NCBI GenBank assembly: GCA_030266395.1
Contig: JAJDHX010000010.1
Location: 1 to 38,065 of the forward strand
Direction: 5' to 3'
Source: Selenomonadales bacterium OttesenSCG-928-I06
GTDB taxonomy: Bacteria > Bacillota > Negativicutes > Sporomusales > Sporomusaceae
DNA length: 38,065 nucleotides
Shown here: piece by piece, positions 6,189 to 14,862 of the stretch
How the letters are laid out: every line of letters begins with the position of its first letter
Numbering within the stretch: the stretch's first letter is position 1
The notes under the pieces: generated by a model
The model's database searches: none
Seen by the model: only the letters and a program-made list of their open reading frames with translations
What the model was told of the DNA's origin: nothing
Translations under genes and position numbers: made by a program

Positions 6189-9100
6189 CTATAACCTAAA
6201 CGAAATAGAAACATTAGCAGCCCAAGGCTCGCGTCTGTTGTTACCGTCAGCATAATAAAGTCTGGCACTTAAATAGTTGCCATTCTTAAGTTTGTAATTA
6301 GTACCTATTCCATACATACCCCAAGTGCCGCCAAAATCACTTTTTAGTTTTAGTCCGTCAATAACAACATCAGTCTCACCATCAAATTCATGTACTAATG
6401 AAGCTTCGAGATACATATCAAGTTCATTGCCGCTATTAAATGTTCTCTTACGGCCATATGATACTCCGCCTCTTGCTCTTAATGAATCTCCGTCATGAAC
6501 TTTTATATTACTGTCTGAACTGCTTGTATAACTATCAGAATAAATTTTAAGATAAGAAAGTTGGGCTACAGGTTCAACATACCAACCATTTTTTCTTTCA
6601 AACCTTTTACCCATGATAAATGAAGTACCTAAACCATCTTGGTTAAGATGTCCGCCAATTCTTTCGTAACTGTCATTTATTCTGGCAGAAATGTCACTTC
6701 TGTAACGGTTATATTTAATAAGTCCACCAGCATAAAACCCATTGTCTCTTTGGTTAATTGTGTAGATACTAGCTTGGAAAGATTTCATGTCGTTATTACC
6801 AATACCGTTAATGGTATTTCTGTCATCTTCGCCATATCCAGCCATGATGCCAGTGAACCAGTTGCCGTTAGTGCGTTGTTTCTTTTTATCAAAACCCAGA
6901 GACATAGTGTAAAGAGTTTGGTCAAAATGTCCGAAAGAACTTGAATTAGAGTGTTCAATTTTCTTGGAAGCAGCAGCCATCCAGAAGCCGCCGTTATAAT
7001 CTTTGTCTTTATAATTGTTAAGTCTGTTAAAGAGAGTATCAGTTTCCAGATACCAGATTTCAGGAGATATGACAGACCCAAGAGCAAGAGTTTGACCTGA
7101 AGGAGCAAGTCCGTTGTTGACAAGGAACCATTCCATATCGTCTCCTGTTCCGTCATTGGTGAGGCCACTATTAAGTATGTATTTATAGCCACCAGCATCA
7201 ACATAACCTTCTGAGTTAGCAAGGATGAACTCAGCATCACTGGAATTAGCAACCCAGTCGTTGGCTAAGATGAGAGCTTTGTCCATGCGGTTTTTAAGCC
7301 CGAGAGAATCAGTAGTGCTTTGGACGTAAAGATTAGTTGAACCTGTAGCTTTGCCGTCAATTATGAAATGGTCACCTTTTTCAGCATCGATATCTACGTT
7401 CATATACATTGAGGAGTTGGTACCTGCGGTGTATTCTTTGACAGTTGTGGTTTTAAATGGTGTGAGTGAAGAGAAGTTTACTGTGCCGTTGTTGATTAGG
7501 GTGCCGTTTGTTGTGGAGTCTCCTGTTATGTTCCAGGTGTCTGTTGTGTTGTTAAGTTTTACATCTATTTTCTTATCTGCATCTGTGCTGACGTCACCTA
7601 CATTGACAGCTCCTGTTAGTGACGAATTATCTGTAAGTACTACAGTAAGTGTGCCAGCAGAAACATTGTTTTGATCTTTTTGACCACCGTGATTAACATT
7701 ACCACTTAAAGAACTTGATTTAGCTTCTACAGTTCCTGCATTTACAGCTATAGCAGAAATTAATTGGGCTTGTCCGGTTGCGGAAGCAGTGACATTATCA
7801 AGTTTTATTGTGCCGCCTCTGCCAACTAAAAAGCCGATAGTTGTGTCATCTGTAGCAGAGTTAACAGTTAAAGTAGAATTAGCCATATTGATTGTAGTGG
7901 TATCAAGAGCAAATAATCCTGTACCACCATCTCCTGTTACTGATACATTGCCTAATACATTTGCTGTAACAGTGCCATCAGCACCAGCAGTACGTTTATA
8001 TGTATAGATTCCAACAGCATCTTTGCCAGAAACAGTAGTTTGCCCTGTTATTGTTGTGTTTATGTTGCCATAGGCATTGGTAGTAAACATTTCTACTCCA
8101 GTAGACCCTTCGCCAGAAGCTGTGACATTTTTCAAGTTAGCTGTTACTGCAGCTGGTCTTGCAGCACTACCACCAGATGCTATATATACTCCATATGCTT
8201 CAAAACTAGTAGCATTTATATTGCCATTGGAAGTGAAATTACCTCCTGTAATATACACGCCAAGACCTTCTGAACCTGTTACGTTGATATTACCATTAAC
8301 TTCGCCAATGGAAGTGAGATCAGTAAGTAAAATTCCAAAGGAATTACTAGAGTTATTATATAGTCCGCCTGCAACATTTATATCCCCGTTTATGATTGCT
8401 TTAGCAGCGCCGCCTATTCTGACACCCTGGCTTCCTGCACCGCTATTAGTTATATCTCCTGTAATTGTTAAAGTATTTGTTGTTTCTGTAGGAGTTTTTC
8501 CACCGGAGCCGCTTATGTCAATTCCTGAACTTCTATCACCTGTGACATTTATGTCTCCATTAACATTTGTTGTGCTGTTAACAGAATATACCTGAATGCC
8601 ACTGGATAGAACTCCTTTTACAGTAATTTCACCTTCGTATTCTGTGAATTTAGCTCCTTGGAATACAGCAAGACCATATGCGTATGAATTACTGTCTACT
8701 ATTATATTTCCTTTAATATTTGCTTTATTAGTTCTTGTTACAATTCCGTATCCATTAACGCCTTTGATAGTTACAGTACCAGCATTTATATTTGCTACTG
8801 TATCCTCTGTAGCGATATCGTTGTTATTTAAAAGTGAGATTCCTATGCCATTATTCATAGCATCTGTAGAAGTTGTTGTGATATCACCTGTGAAATTAAA
8901 TTCATTTCCTACTTTTATTGCTATTCCATAGGCACCATTTTTAACATCGATATCACCTTTTACATTAATGGTGCCGTTTGTAGCAAATGAACCATCTATA
9001 CCTGTATTTGAAGAAGTTTCTCCTAGTATATCTCCTTCAAAATCAAGTGTACCGCCAGTGAAATAAATTCCACTATTGAAACCTTTTCCTGCCACATTTA

Positions 9101-9680
9101 TATCGCCTTTTACTTCAAGGGAACCGCCTAAAATATCAATTCCCTTAGAATATGATCCTCCGTCGACATTAATATCACCATTTATTTTTGCAGTTCCAGC
9201 AGATATTTCTATTCCTTTAAGATAGGGGGCATTTCCGTTTTGTGGTCCAGATACAGATATGCCTTCATTTACAATAAGGGTACCATCTGCCATTTTTACG
9301 CCTATGTTTCTCTTGCCTGCTACTGATATGTTTTCCACTGTAACTTTTCCGTTGTTTATGATATTGGCTCCGATAGTTTGGTAATATTGTGATGATGGAG
9401 TGGAGTGATCTCCAGAAACGACTATGTTTCCACCTATATTTAAGATACTTGCTCCATTAAGTAAAACGCCCTGTCCAAAAGCAGATGATACAGTTATGTC
9501 ATTAGTAACATTTAAAGTATTGCCGCCATCAATAGTTTGCCCGATAGTATTGTTTGTATTTACAGTTATGCTTGAAACTGTGCTTTCAGCAGCCAGGATG
9601 GCTTGCGGACAGAGTAAACTCATAAGTAATAGATTTAGACAGATCTTTTTACTGTATTTTTTAATAGAACCGAGATTCAT
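6189..9680 (-). CDS. Autotransporter adhesin-like protein with C-terminal beta-barrel
   Basis: ATG 9680 is preceded by AGGAGG, giving 1163 residues. Residues 1-31 are a signal peptide (KKYSKKICLNLLLMSLL, cleavage near ILAA). Residues about 35-700 are a passenger of imperfect short repeats built on GDINVxG, GIxIxGG and SxGIxI, which predicts a right-handed beta-helix. A linker region follows to about 870. The last 290 residues, from WYLETDTLFNRLNNY, have the alternating aromatic strands of an autotransporter beta-barrel (GGFWMAAASKK, SLGFDKKK, GYGEDDRN, FYAGGLIKYNRYRSD). The final residue is Leu (SISFRL), not the common Phe or Trp. The barrel would insert in the outer membrane and display the passenger, so the cell is diderm. 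It is probably cotranscribed with the upstream Xre regulator, 73 bases away. Confidence 0.92.
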   Translation of the reverse strand: MNLGSIKKYSKKICLNLLLMSLLCPQAILAAESTVSSITVNTNNTIGQTIDGGNTLNVTNDITVSSAFGQGVLLNGASILNIGGNIVVSGDHSTPSSQYYQTIGANIINNGKVTVENISVAGKRNIGVKMADGTLIVNEGISVSGPQNGNAPYLKGIEISAGTAKINGDINVDGGSYSKGIDILGGSLEVKGDINVAGKGFNSGIYFTGGTLDFEGDILGETSSNTGIDGSFATNGTINVKGDIDVKNGAYGIAIKVGNEFNFTGDITTTSTDAMNNGIGISLLNNNDIATEDTVANINAGTVTIKGVNGYGIVTRTNKANIKGNIIVDSNSYAYGLAVFQGAKFTEYEGEITVKGVLSSGIQVYSVNSTTNVNGDINVTGDRSSGIDISGSGGKTPTETTNTLTITGDITNSGAGSQGVRIGGAAKAIINGDINVAGGLYNNSSNSFGILLTDLTSIGEVNGNINVTGSEGLGVYITGGNFTSNGNINATSFEAYGVYIASGGSAARPAAVTANLKNVTASGEGSTGVEMFTTNAYGNINTTITGQTTVSGKDAVGIYTYKRTAGADGTVTANVLGNVSVTGDGGTGLFALDTTTINMANSTLTVNSATDDTTIGFLVGRGGTIKLDNVTASATGQAQLISAIAVNAGTVEAKSSSLSGNVNHGGQKDQNNVSAGTLTVVLTDNSSLTGAVNVGDVSTDADKKIDVKLNNTTDTWNITGDSTTNGTLINNGTVNFSSLTPFKTTTVKEYTAGTNSSMYMNVDIDAEKGDHFIIDGKATGSTNLYVQSTTDSLGLKNRMDKALILANDWVANSSDAEFILANSEGYVDAGGYKYILNSGLTNDGTGDDMEWFLVNNGLAPSGQTLALGSVISPEIWYLETDTLFNRLNNYKDKDYNGGFWMAAASKKIEHSNSSSFGHFDQTLYTMSLGFDKKKQRTNGNWFTGIMAGYGEDDRNTINGIGNNDMKSFQASIYTINQRDNGFYAGGLIKYNRYRSDISARINDSYERIGGHLNQDGLGTSFIMGKRFERKNGWYVEPVAQLSYLKIYSDSYTSSSDSNIKVHDGDSLRARGGVSYGRKRTFNSGNELDMYLEASLVHEFDGETDVVIDGLKLKSDFGGTWGMYGIGTNYKLKNGNYLSARLYYADGNNRREPWAANVSISFRL

Positions 9681-9753
9681 TGATATCCTCCTAGTAATTT
9701 ACTGCGTATTTTAAATTTAAATACCAAATTAATTCATTTTAAAAAATCTTATT

Positions 9754-9972
9754 TTATTTTTTAAAATATTTTTGAATAGAATTGTTATTGTTTACATATA
9801 ACTCATCTATAGTACAATTGAAAATTTTAGCTAGTATTGGTAATTTATCTGCTCGTGGCATAGATTTTTGAGTTTCCCATTTGGCTATGGTGGATCTGTC
9901 AATAGAGAGTTTTTTAGCGAGAAATTGCTGGCTGAAGCCCTGCTTTTTTCTTAAAATTTTTATAGTATTCAA
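9754..9972 (-). CDS. Xre-family HTH transcriptional regulator, 72 aa
   Basis: I chose TTG 9972 because AGGAGG at 9981-9986 lies eight bases before it and because the product then begins at the usual point, MNTIKILRKKQGFSQQ. A longer form from ATG 10017 is open but has its ribosome binding site inside the frame. Residues about 4-58 are a complete Xre/Cro helix-turn-helix (SQQFLAKKLSIDRSTIAKWE). There is no effector domain. Its promoter (10035-10063) faces that of another Xre gene. The autotransporter follows without a visible terminator, so this small repressor probably controls its own operon. Confidence 0.82.
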   Translation of the reverse strand: MNTIKILRKKQGFSQQFLAKKLSIDRSTIAKWETQKSMPRADKLPILAKIFNCTIDELYVNNNNSIQKYFKK

Positions 9973-10034
9973 AAGTTTTTCCTCCTTCACTTTTTTTGCA
10001 AAAAAACGTTCTATCATGTCAACATAATAATTTT

Positions 10035-10063
10035 ATTGTAGTGACAAAACATCACCTTGTCAA
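10035..10063 (-). promoter_or_regulatory. Promoter for the Xre-autotransporter unit, with internal inverted repeat
   Basis: On the reverse strand TTGACA (10063-10058) and TACAAT (10040-10035) are 17 bases apart. GACAA at 10043-10047 and TTGTC at 10057-10061 form an inverted repeat across the promoter, a plausible operator for one of the two flanking Xre proteins. Confidence 0.8.
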
Positions 10064-10086
10064 TACTTTTATGAAAAAAACATATA

Positions 10087-10115
10087 TTTACTTGTGAAAC
10101 TTTTTCACTTATAAT
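10087..10115 (+). promoter_or_regulatory. Promoter and operator for the forward Xre gene
   Basis: TTTACT-like -35 near 10087 and TATAAT at 10110-10115. The spacer contains the perfect inverted repeat GTGAAA-CTT-TTTCAC (10094-10108), which is well placed for repression by the Xre protein made 20 bases downstream. Confidence 0.65.
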
Positions 10116-10134
10116 GAAAAAAGGAGGGATGTTT

Positions 10135-10491
10135 ATGGGCGATATTGCTGTGATTTTAAAAAGTTTAAGAAAAGAAAATAATTTAACACAAAGCGAGGTA
10201 GCTGAAAAATTATATATAGATAGAAGTACGTATGTGAAATGGGAAAAAGGAGTAAGTAAACCTACAAGAAAACTGCAAGAATTAGCTAATTTATATAATG
10301 TAACAATTGATTATCTTTTAGGTTATGAACCACAAAAAGAAGAACTCCCTAAAGATTTAAAAAAGATCCTTAGAGAGAAAAAAGTTTTATTTGACGGCGA
10401 AATAGTAACTGAAAAAGATAAGAAAATTATTGAACAATTTTTTATCGCGCTTTATGATAAAACGATTAAAGATTTAAAAAAGAAAATTTAA
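10135..10491 (+). CDS. Xre-family HTH regulator, 118 aa
   Basis: ATG 10135 follows AAGGAGGG at 10121-10128 at the normal distance; ATGs at 10114 and 10129 are in frame but lie before or within that site. Residues about 1-60 are the helix-turn-helix (LRKENNLTQSEVAEKLYIDRSTYVKWE, then IDYLLGYE). The remaining 55 residues are a charged helical tail ending KDLKKKI. It is read divergently from the other Xre gene and is followed 15 bases later by a broken ImmA-type peptidase gene. Such ImmA-Xre pairs work as a protease and its target repressor in mobile elements, for example ICEBs1, so this pair may be a relic of one. Confidence 0.85.
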   Translation: MGDIAVILKSLRKENNLTQSEVAEKLYIDRSTYVKWEKGVSKPTRKLQELANLYNVTIDYLLGYEPQKEELPKDLKKILREKKVLFDGEIVTEKDKKIIEQFFIALYDKTIKDLKKKI

Positions 10492-10506
10492 TAAGAAAAT
10501 GTAGGG

Positions 10507-10916
10507 GTGGAAGTTGCGATTCATATTCATAAAACAGTTAAAGATTTAGTAGAAAAATATGGCACACACAATCCATATGAATTAGTTAAAAAACTTGATA
10601 TTTGCTTGTGTATAGGAGAACTTCCTGAAAAAGTAAGAGGCATATATACCGAAATAGAAACTTTTTTAGGAACTAAAAAAGCAATAGGATTAAACCAAAA
10701 ACTATCTGAAAGTAATCGAAAAATTGTACTTTGTCATGAATTAGGACATGCAGTTTTACATCCTGGAAAAATTCCCCCATTTATTATGGTGTTGATGGTC
10801 TTCTAGAATATGAGGCTAATGTATTTGCGCTGTGTCTATTAGCCTATTCAAAAGAATTTGATATTTGTGATATGGGAAGAATTTTGATTATGTTAAATAT
10901 TTGTCAAGCAAAATAG
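10507..10916 (+). pseudogene. ImmA/IrrE-type metallopeptidase gene, frameshifted
   Basis: The frame from GTG 10507 encodes a normal ImmA/IrrE beginning and its zinc motif HELGHAVLHP (near residue 79), then runs into IPPFIMVLMVF and a stop at 10804-10806. A shifted frame continues without a break from the same place as IYYGVDGLLEYEANVFALCLLAYS to TAG 10914-10916, which is the family's third motif (E-x-x-AN-x-FA). Adding one C to the CCCCC run at 10774-10778 would join the two into about 136 residues, the usual size. The peptidase normally cleaves the partner Xre repressor on DNA damage or other signals. It is either inactive here, phase-variable, or a sequencing error. Confidence 0.8.
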
Positions 10917-11004
10917 GATAATGCTTAATTATTTACTACAAGATGATTTAATATAAGCGCACGGCTACTTTGCTTATTTAAGTAAAATTTAATAATTAAA
11001 AATA

Positions 11005-11040
11005 AAAAAGCCAAATAAAGAATTCTTTATTTGGCTTTTT
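11005..11040. terminator. Bidirectional terminator between immA and the TPR cluster
   Basis: A fully palindromic 36-base segment (AAAAAGCCAAATAAAGAA then its complement) has an A-run and a T-run at its ends. It ends the reverse-strand TPR operon and the forward-strand Xre-immA unit. Confidence 0.88.
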
Positions 11041-11054
11041 GTGTTTAATTGTAG

Positions 11055-11846
11055 TTATTCTAAGGCGCTTGCGGCATAATAGTCAGCTTGAGCTTGAGCT
11101 GAATTACCTAATTCATTGTATATATCGCCTCTGACTATAAATGCTTTTTTGTGATTTGGATTTAATTCAATGACTTTATTTAAATCTGAAATTGCTTTAT
11201 TGTATTCAGCTTGTTTGTAATAAACATAACCTCTAGCATAATAAGCATCGCTGCTGGTTTGATCCAGTTCAATTACTTTACTGAAATCATTTATAGAAGC
11301 ATTATAATTTTCTGTATATTGATAGGTATAACCACGAATCATATAATTTGCAGTAACAGATGGTGCTAACTCAATTGCTTTGCTATAATCGGTTATTGCT
11401 TGGTTATAATTTTTTAATGTAGAATATGTTGTTCCTCTGAAGAAAAAAGTTTCGTAATTGTATGGATTTAATTCAATTGCTTTATTATAATCAGCTAATG
11501 CTTCTTGATATTTTTTTGCGTTTGCATATGTTTGACCACGAGAAAGATAGGCATTAAAGTAGTTTGGATCTATTTCTATTGCTTTAGAAAAATCTTCAAT
11601 TGTTGCAGGATAGTTTTTGGTCTTGTCGTGACATTTACCCCTAGCCCAATAAGCTTCAGGTTTATCAGGTTCTTTTTCAATTACTTTTGTAAAACAATCT
11701 ATAGCTACTAAATAATCATTATTTTGAAAGGCTTGGGCCCCTTTATTGTAATAGGAGTCTGCAGAAGTTCCTTTTAGATAATTATTAATCAATATTGCTA
11801 CAGATATTGCTACTAAAATTATTAATAGAATTCTGATTGTTCTCAT
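11055..11846 (-). CDS. TPR protein with N-terminal membrane anchor, 263 aa
   Basis: ATG 11846 follows AAAGGATC. Residues 5-22 (RILLIILVAISVAILI) form one hydrophobic helix without a clear cleavage site, so the protein is probably anchored and faces outward from the cytoplasmic membrane. The rest is seven tandem 34-residue TPR units, among them AYLSRGQTYANAKKYQEAL and AYYARGYVYYKQAEYNKAI. The last unit is a degenerate cap (GNSAQAQADYYAASALE) of the type seen in the neighbouring paralogues. TPR arrays bind peptides or partner proteins; no enzymatic domain is present. It is the last gene of a five-gene reverse-strand operon, 12 bases after the gene before it. Confidence 0.88.
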   Translation of the reverse strand: MRTIRILLIILVAISVAILINNYLKGTSADSYYNKGAQAFQNNDYLVAIDCFTKVIEKEPDKPEAYWARGKCHDKTKNYPATIEDFSKAIEIDPNYFNAYLSRGQTYANAKKYQEALADYNKAIELNPYNYETFFFRGTTYSTLKNYNQAITDYSKAIELAPSVTANYMIRGYTYQYTENYNASINDFSKVIELDQTSSDAYYARGYVYYKQAEYNKAISDLNKVIELNPNHKKAFIVRGDIYNELGNSAQAQADYYAASALE

Positions 11847-11858
11847 ATAGATCCTTTC

Positions 11859-12749
11859 TTATTTAAACATCACTGCCATTAGTAAATCTTTTCTAGCGGC
11901 TGCTTTATCATCTGTTTTTTCATAAGCCATTGCTCTTCCTCTATAAGCTGTAGGGTTTGTTGGATCAAGCTCGATTGCCATTGTATAATCTGAAATTGCT
12001 GCTTGATATTGTCCTTGTTGTCTATAGGCCAAACCTCTGCCAAGATAAGGGTCTGCATAATTAGGATCTAATTCAATTGCTTTAGTAAATTCAGCGATAG
12101 CTTCTTGGTATTTTCCCTGATAATAATAGCAAGTTCCTATGTAATAATATGGTGGTGCGAAATTTGAATTCAAATTAATTACTTCTGTGAAATCAGCGAT
12201 AGCTTTTTGTTCTTGTCTTTGATTATAATAAATTAAACCTCTGTTGTAGTATACATCAGCATCATTGGGATAAAGTTCCAGTGCTTTATTATAATCATTA
12301 AGAGCATTTTGATAATCTTTTTGCTGATAATAAATTAATCCTCTGAAAAAATAAGCATTATTGTTGTTAATATTTAGATTAATTGCTTTATTTAAATCTA
12401 AAAGAGCTCTTGAATAGTCTTCATTATTTAAATATATACTTCCGCGTATAAAGTAGGCTTCTGCATTATTTTGATCTAATTGCAGAGCTTTTGTACAGTC
12501 TGCGATTGCTTGTAGTTCTTTCCCTAAATTGTTATAGGCAGTTGCTCTAGCACTATAAGTTTTGCTAGAGTTAGGATTTACTTCAATTGCTTTGGAAAAG
12601 CTTTCAGCAGCTTTTAAATATTCTTGGTTTACAAGATGTCCTGTGCCCATTTCTATATATATATTTTCAGTTTGATTTGCTGAGGAAAAACTAGAAATTC
12701 CTAGTAGAAAAAATGTAAATAATATTAAAATGAAAAATCTTTTACTCAT
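11859..12749 (-). CDS. Secreted TPR protein, 296 aa
   Basis: A signal peptide at residues 1-24 (RFFILILFTFFLLGISS, cleavage near SSAN) precedes eight TPR units that fill the whole mature protein. The units are close to the consensus AYYNRGLIYYxQxxYxxAI and rich in Tyr. The C-terminal cap is TDDKAAARKDLLMAVMFK. It would reside in the periplasm or at the surface and act as a binding scaffold. The start is ATG 12749. The next gene downstream begins 12 bases after its stop, so the two are probably translated from one message. Confidence 0.9.
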   Translation of the reverse strand: MSKRFFILILFTFFLLGISSFSSANQTENIYIEMGTGHLVNQEYLKAAESFSKAIEVNPNSSKTYSARATAYNNLGKELQAIADCTKALQLDQNNAEAYFIRGSIYLNNEDYSRALLDLNKAINLNINNNNAYFFRGLIYYQQKDYQNALNDYNKALELYPNDADVYYNRGLIYYNQRQEQKAIADFTEVINLNSNFAPPYYYIGTCYYYQGKYQEAIAEFTKAIELDPNYADPYLGRGLAYRQQGQYQAAISDYTMAIELDPTNPTAYRGRAMAYEKTDDKAAARKDLLMAVMFK

Positions 12750-12773
12750 GGCAGGGGTCTCCTTTGAATGTTT

Positions 12774-13661
12774 TTATAAAGATAATGCTTTTTTTAAGTC
12801 TAAGTCAGATTTAGCTCTATCGCCAATTTTTTCATAAGCTTCCGCACGGCAATAATAAGCTTGTCTGTCATTAGGGTTTAATTCTATGGCTTTTGTGAAA
12901 TCTGAGATAGCTTTATGGGTATTTCCTAATTTTATATACGTATATCCTCTATTAAGATATGATTTTGCGTCTTTGGGATTAAGTTCAATTGATTTTGAAA
13001 AATCTGCTGCTGCATTACCATAGTTTTTTAATCTGTAATAGGCAAATCCTCTAAAATAGTAAGCAACACTATTTTTAGGTTCTGACTTTATGGCTTGAGT
13101 ATAATCAGCTATAGCTTCAGAAATGCAATGAATATTGTAATATGTAGCACCTCTGTGTAAATAAGCTTCACAATTGTTAGGATTAAGATCAATTGCTTTA
13201 GAGAAATCTTCTATAGCTTTATCAATATCATTAGTAAATAAATGGGCACTGCCGCGACCATTATAAGCTTCACCTAATTTTGGTTTTGATTTTATTACTT
13301 GAGAAAAATCTTCTATAGCTTTGGCATAGTTTTCTGTGTTATTGTAAGCTATTGCTCTACCAAGATATGCTTCAGTGATTTTAGGTTTTAATTCAATTAC
13401 TTTAGAAAAATCATTTATAGCATCTAAGTTTGAATTTAAATTTAAATAAGCTTCTGCTCTTTTAATATAAGCTTCATGATATTTAGGTTTTAATTCAATT
13501 GCTTTAGAGAAATTTTTAATAGCTTCATCAAACTTTTCTTCCTGAAGATATGTTTCTCCTTGCTTATAATAAGTTTTAGCTGATGGTTTTGCCTGAACAC
13601 AGTTTAATAAACTAAATATAAATATCGGAATTAAAGCCAATAAAATGACTTTTTTTTGCAT
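12774..13661 (-). CDS. Secreted TPR protein, 295 aa
   Basis: ATG 13661 follows AGGAGG. The signal peptide (MQKKVILLALIPIFIFSLL, cleavage near VQA-K) is followed by eight TPR units, for example AYIKRAEAYLNLNSNLDAI and SYLNRGYTYIKLGNTHKAI. The last unit is the shared cap (YEKIGDRAKSDLDLKKALSL). The units have long runs ending in IELKPK or IELNPN, so internal duplication is likely. Members before and after lie 64 and 24 bases away on the same strand. No domain other than TPR is visible, and the function is limited to a predicted protein-binding role outside the cytoplasm. Confidence 0.9.
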   Translation of the reverse strand: MQKKVILLALIPIFIFSLLNCVQAKPSAKTYYKQGETYLQEEKFDEAIKNFSKAIELKPKYHEAYIKRAEAYLNLNSNLDAINDFSKVIELKPKITEAYLGRAIAYNNTENYAKAIEDFSQVIKSKPKLGEAYNGRGSAHLFTNDIDKAIEDFSKAIDLNPNNCEAYLHRGATYYNIHCISEAIADYTQAIKSEPKNSVAYYFRGFAYYRLKNYGNAAADFSKSIELNPKDAKSYLNRGYTYIKLGNTHKAISDFTKAIELNPNDRQAYYCRAEAYEKIGDRAKSDLDLKKALSL

Positions 13662-13725
13662 AGGGAGTCCTCCTATTTTGCTCTTAAAACTATTTTAACA
13701 CAAATAATTGACAAGTGGAGTTAAA

Positions 13726-14829
13726 TTATAACTTTAATAAAGCTTTTTGATATTTTTTTTGTTCTTCTTTTGCTTTATTAAAATCGCCTAATTCTTCATA
13801 AGCAAGCATTTTTATTAAATAAACATCAATAGCACCAGGATTGATGTCGCTTATTTTTAAGCAATCATTGATTACTTCTTGATAATTTTTAAGGTTAATA
13901 TTGGTATTTATTTTCAAATAATAATATTTTGTGTTTTGAGGATTTAATTGGATGATTTTTTCATAATCATTTAAAGCCGCATTATATTCTTTTGTTGTAG
14001 TATAAATTTTTGCTCTATGCGAATAGCTTGCAATTTCATTAGGATTTAATTCAATTGCTTTTGTCAGGTCTTTAATTGCGGTTTCATATTTTTGCTCTTT
14101 TTCGTAAAAAATTGCTCTTGCTAAGTAAGCTTTGGCTAATTTAGGTTCAGTATTTATGACCTTGTTATAGTCTTCTAGTGCTAATAAATTATCACCATTT
14201 GCAGTATAAGCATTTCCTCTAGACAAATAAATTTCCATGTTATTTGGAGAGAGTTCCAGTGCTTTATTGTAATCTAAAATAGCATCGGAAAAATTTTTTG
14301 ATTGCTGATATGCAGTACCTCGCCACAAATAAGCATCAATATTGTTCGGATTTGCATTAACTGCTTTGGTAAGATTTTCTATAGCTTCAGAGTTTATATT
14401 ATTGATGGTACAGTATACTCCTCTGACAAAAAGACCTTGTGGAGAAAACTGATTAATATTAAATATTTGATCTATATCTTGAAAGGCTTTTGTATAGTCT
14501 TTATTCATTAGATAAACATATGCTCGTCCCGAATAAGCTTCTTCGCTTACAGGATTAAGTGTTAGAGCTTTTGTATAATCTTTGATAGCTTTTGTATTTT
14601 CTTTTAGTTGCAAATAGGCATAACCTCTTGCACAGTAAGATTTAATATGATTTTTATCAAGGTCAATTGCTTTATTAAATTCTTCTACAGCTTTGGAAAA
14701 ATCTCTTGAACTATTATAGACTATTCCTTGATTGTAATAGGAGCTGGCATCGTTATTAGAAAAAGCTGCTTGAGTGCCAAAGCTGATTAAGAATATTATT
14801 AAAGTTAAAGTATAAAAAATTTTTTTCAT
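13726..14829 (-). CDS. Secreted TPR protein, 367 aa
   Basis: The signal peptide spans residues 1-25 (KKIFYTLTLIIFLISFG, cleavage near AAFSN). Ten TPR units follow. The third and fourth (AYVYLMNKDYTKAFQDI and RGVYCTINNINSEAI) and the last two (YYLKINTNINLKNYQEVI) depart from the consensus, the rest are regular. It is the longest array in its operon. ATG 14829 is preceded by AAAGGA. It stands 33 bases after the end of the divergent TPR gene at 14863-15672. Confidence 0.9.
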   Translation of the reverse strand: MKKIFYTLTLIIFLISFGTQAAFSNNDASSYYNQGIVYNSSRDFSKAVEEFNKAIDLDKNHIKSYCARGYAYLQLKENTKAIKDYTKALTLNPVSEEAYSGRAYVYLMNKDYTKAFQDIDQIFNINQFSPQGLFVRGVYCTINNINSEAIENLTKAVNANPNNIDAYLWRGTAYQQSKNFSDAILDYNKALELSPNNMEIYLSRGNAYTANGDNLLALEDYNKVINTEPKLAKAYLARAIFYEKEQKYETAIKDLTKAIELNPNEIASYSHRAKIYTTTKEYNAALNDYEKIIQLNPQNTKYYYLKINTNINLKNYQEVINDCLKISDINPGAIDVYLIKMLAYEELGDFNKAKEEQKKYQKALLKL

Positions 14830-14862
14830 CTTAATATTTCCTTTACCTAATGATAAAAAATT

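Noticed and set aside
7351-8931. Long open frames on the forward strand opposite the autotransporter passenger
   Set aside because: They are antisense to a repetitive gene of biased composition, have no ribosome binding sites and no recognisable domains.
9754-10916. A type II toxin-antitoxin locus
   Set aside because: The HTH genes pair with an ImmA/IrrE peptidase remnant, not with a HigB, HipA or similar toxin.
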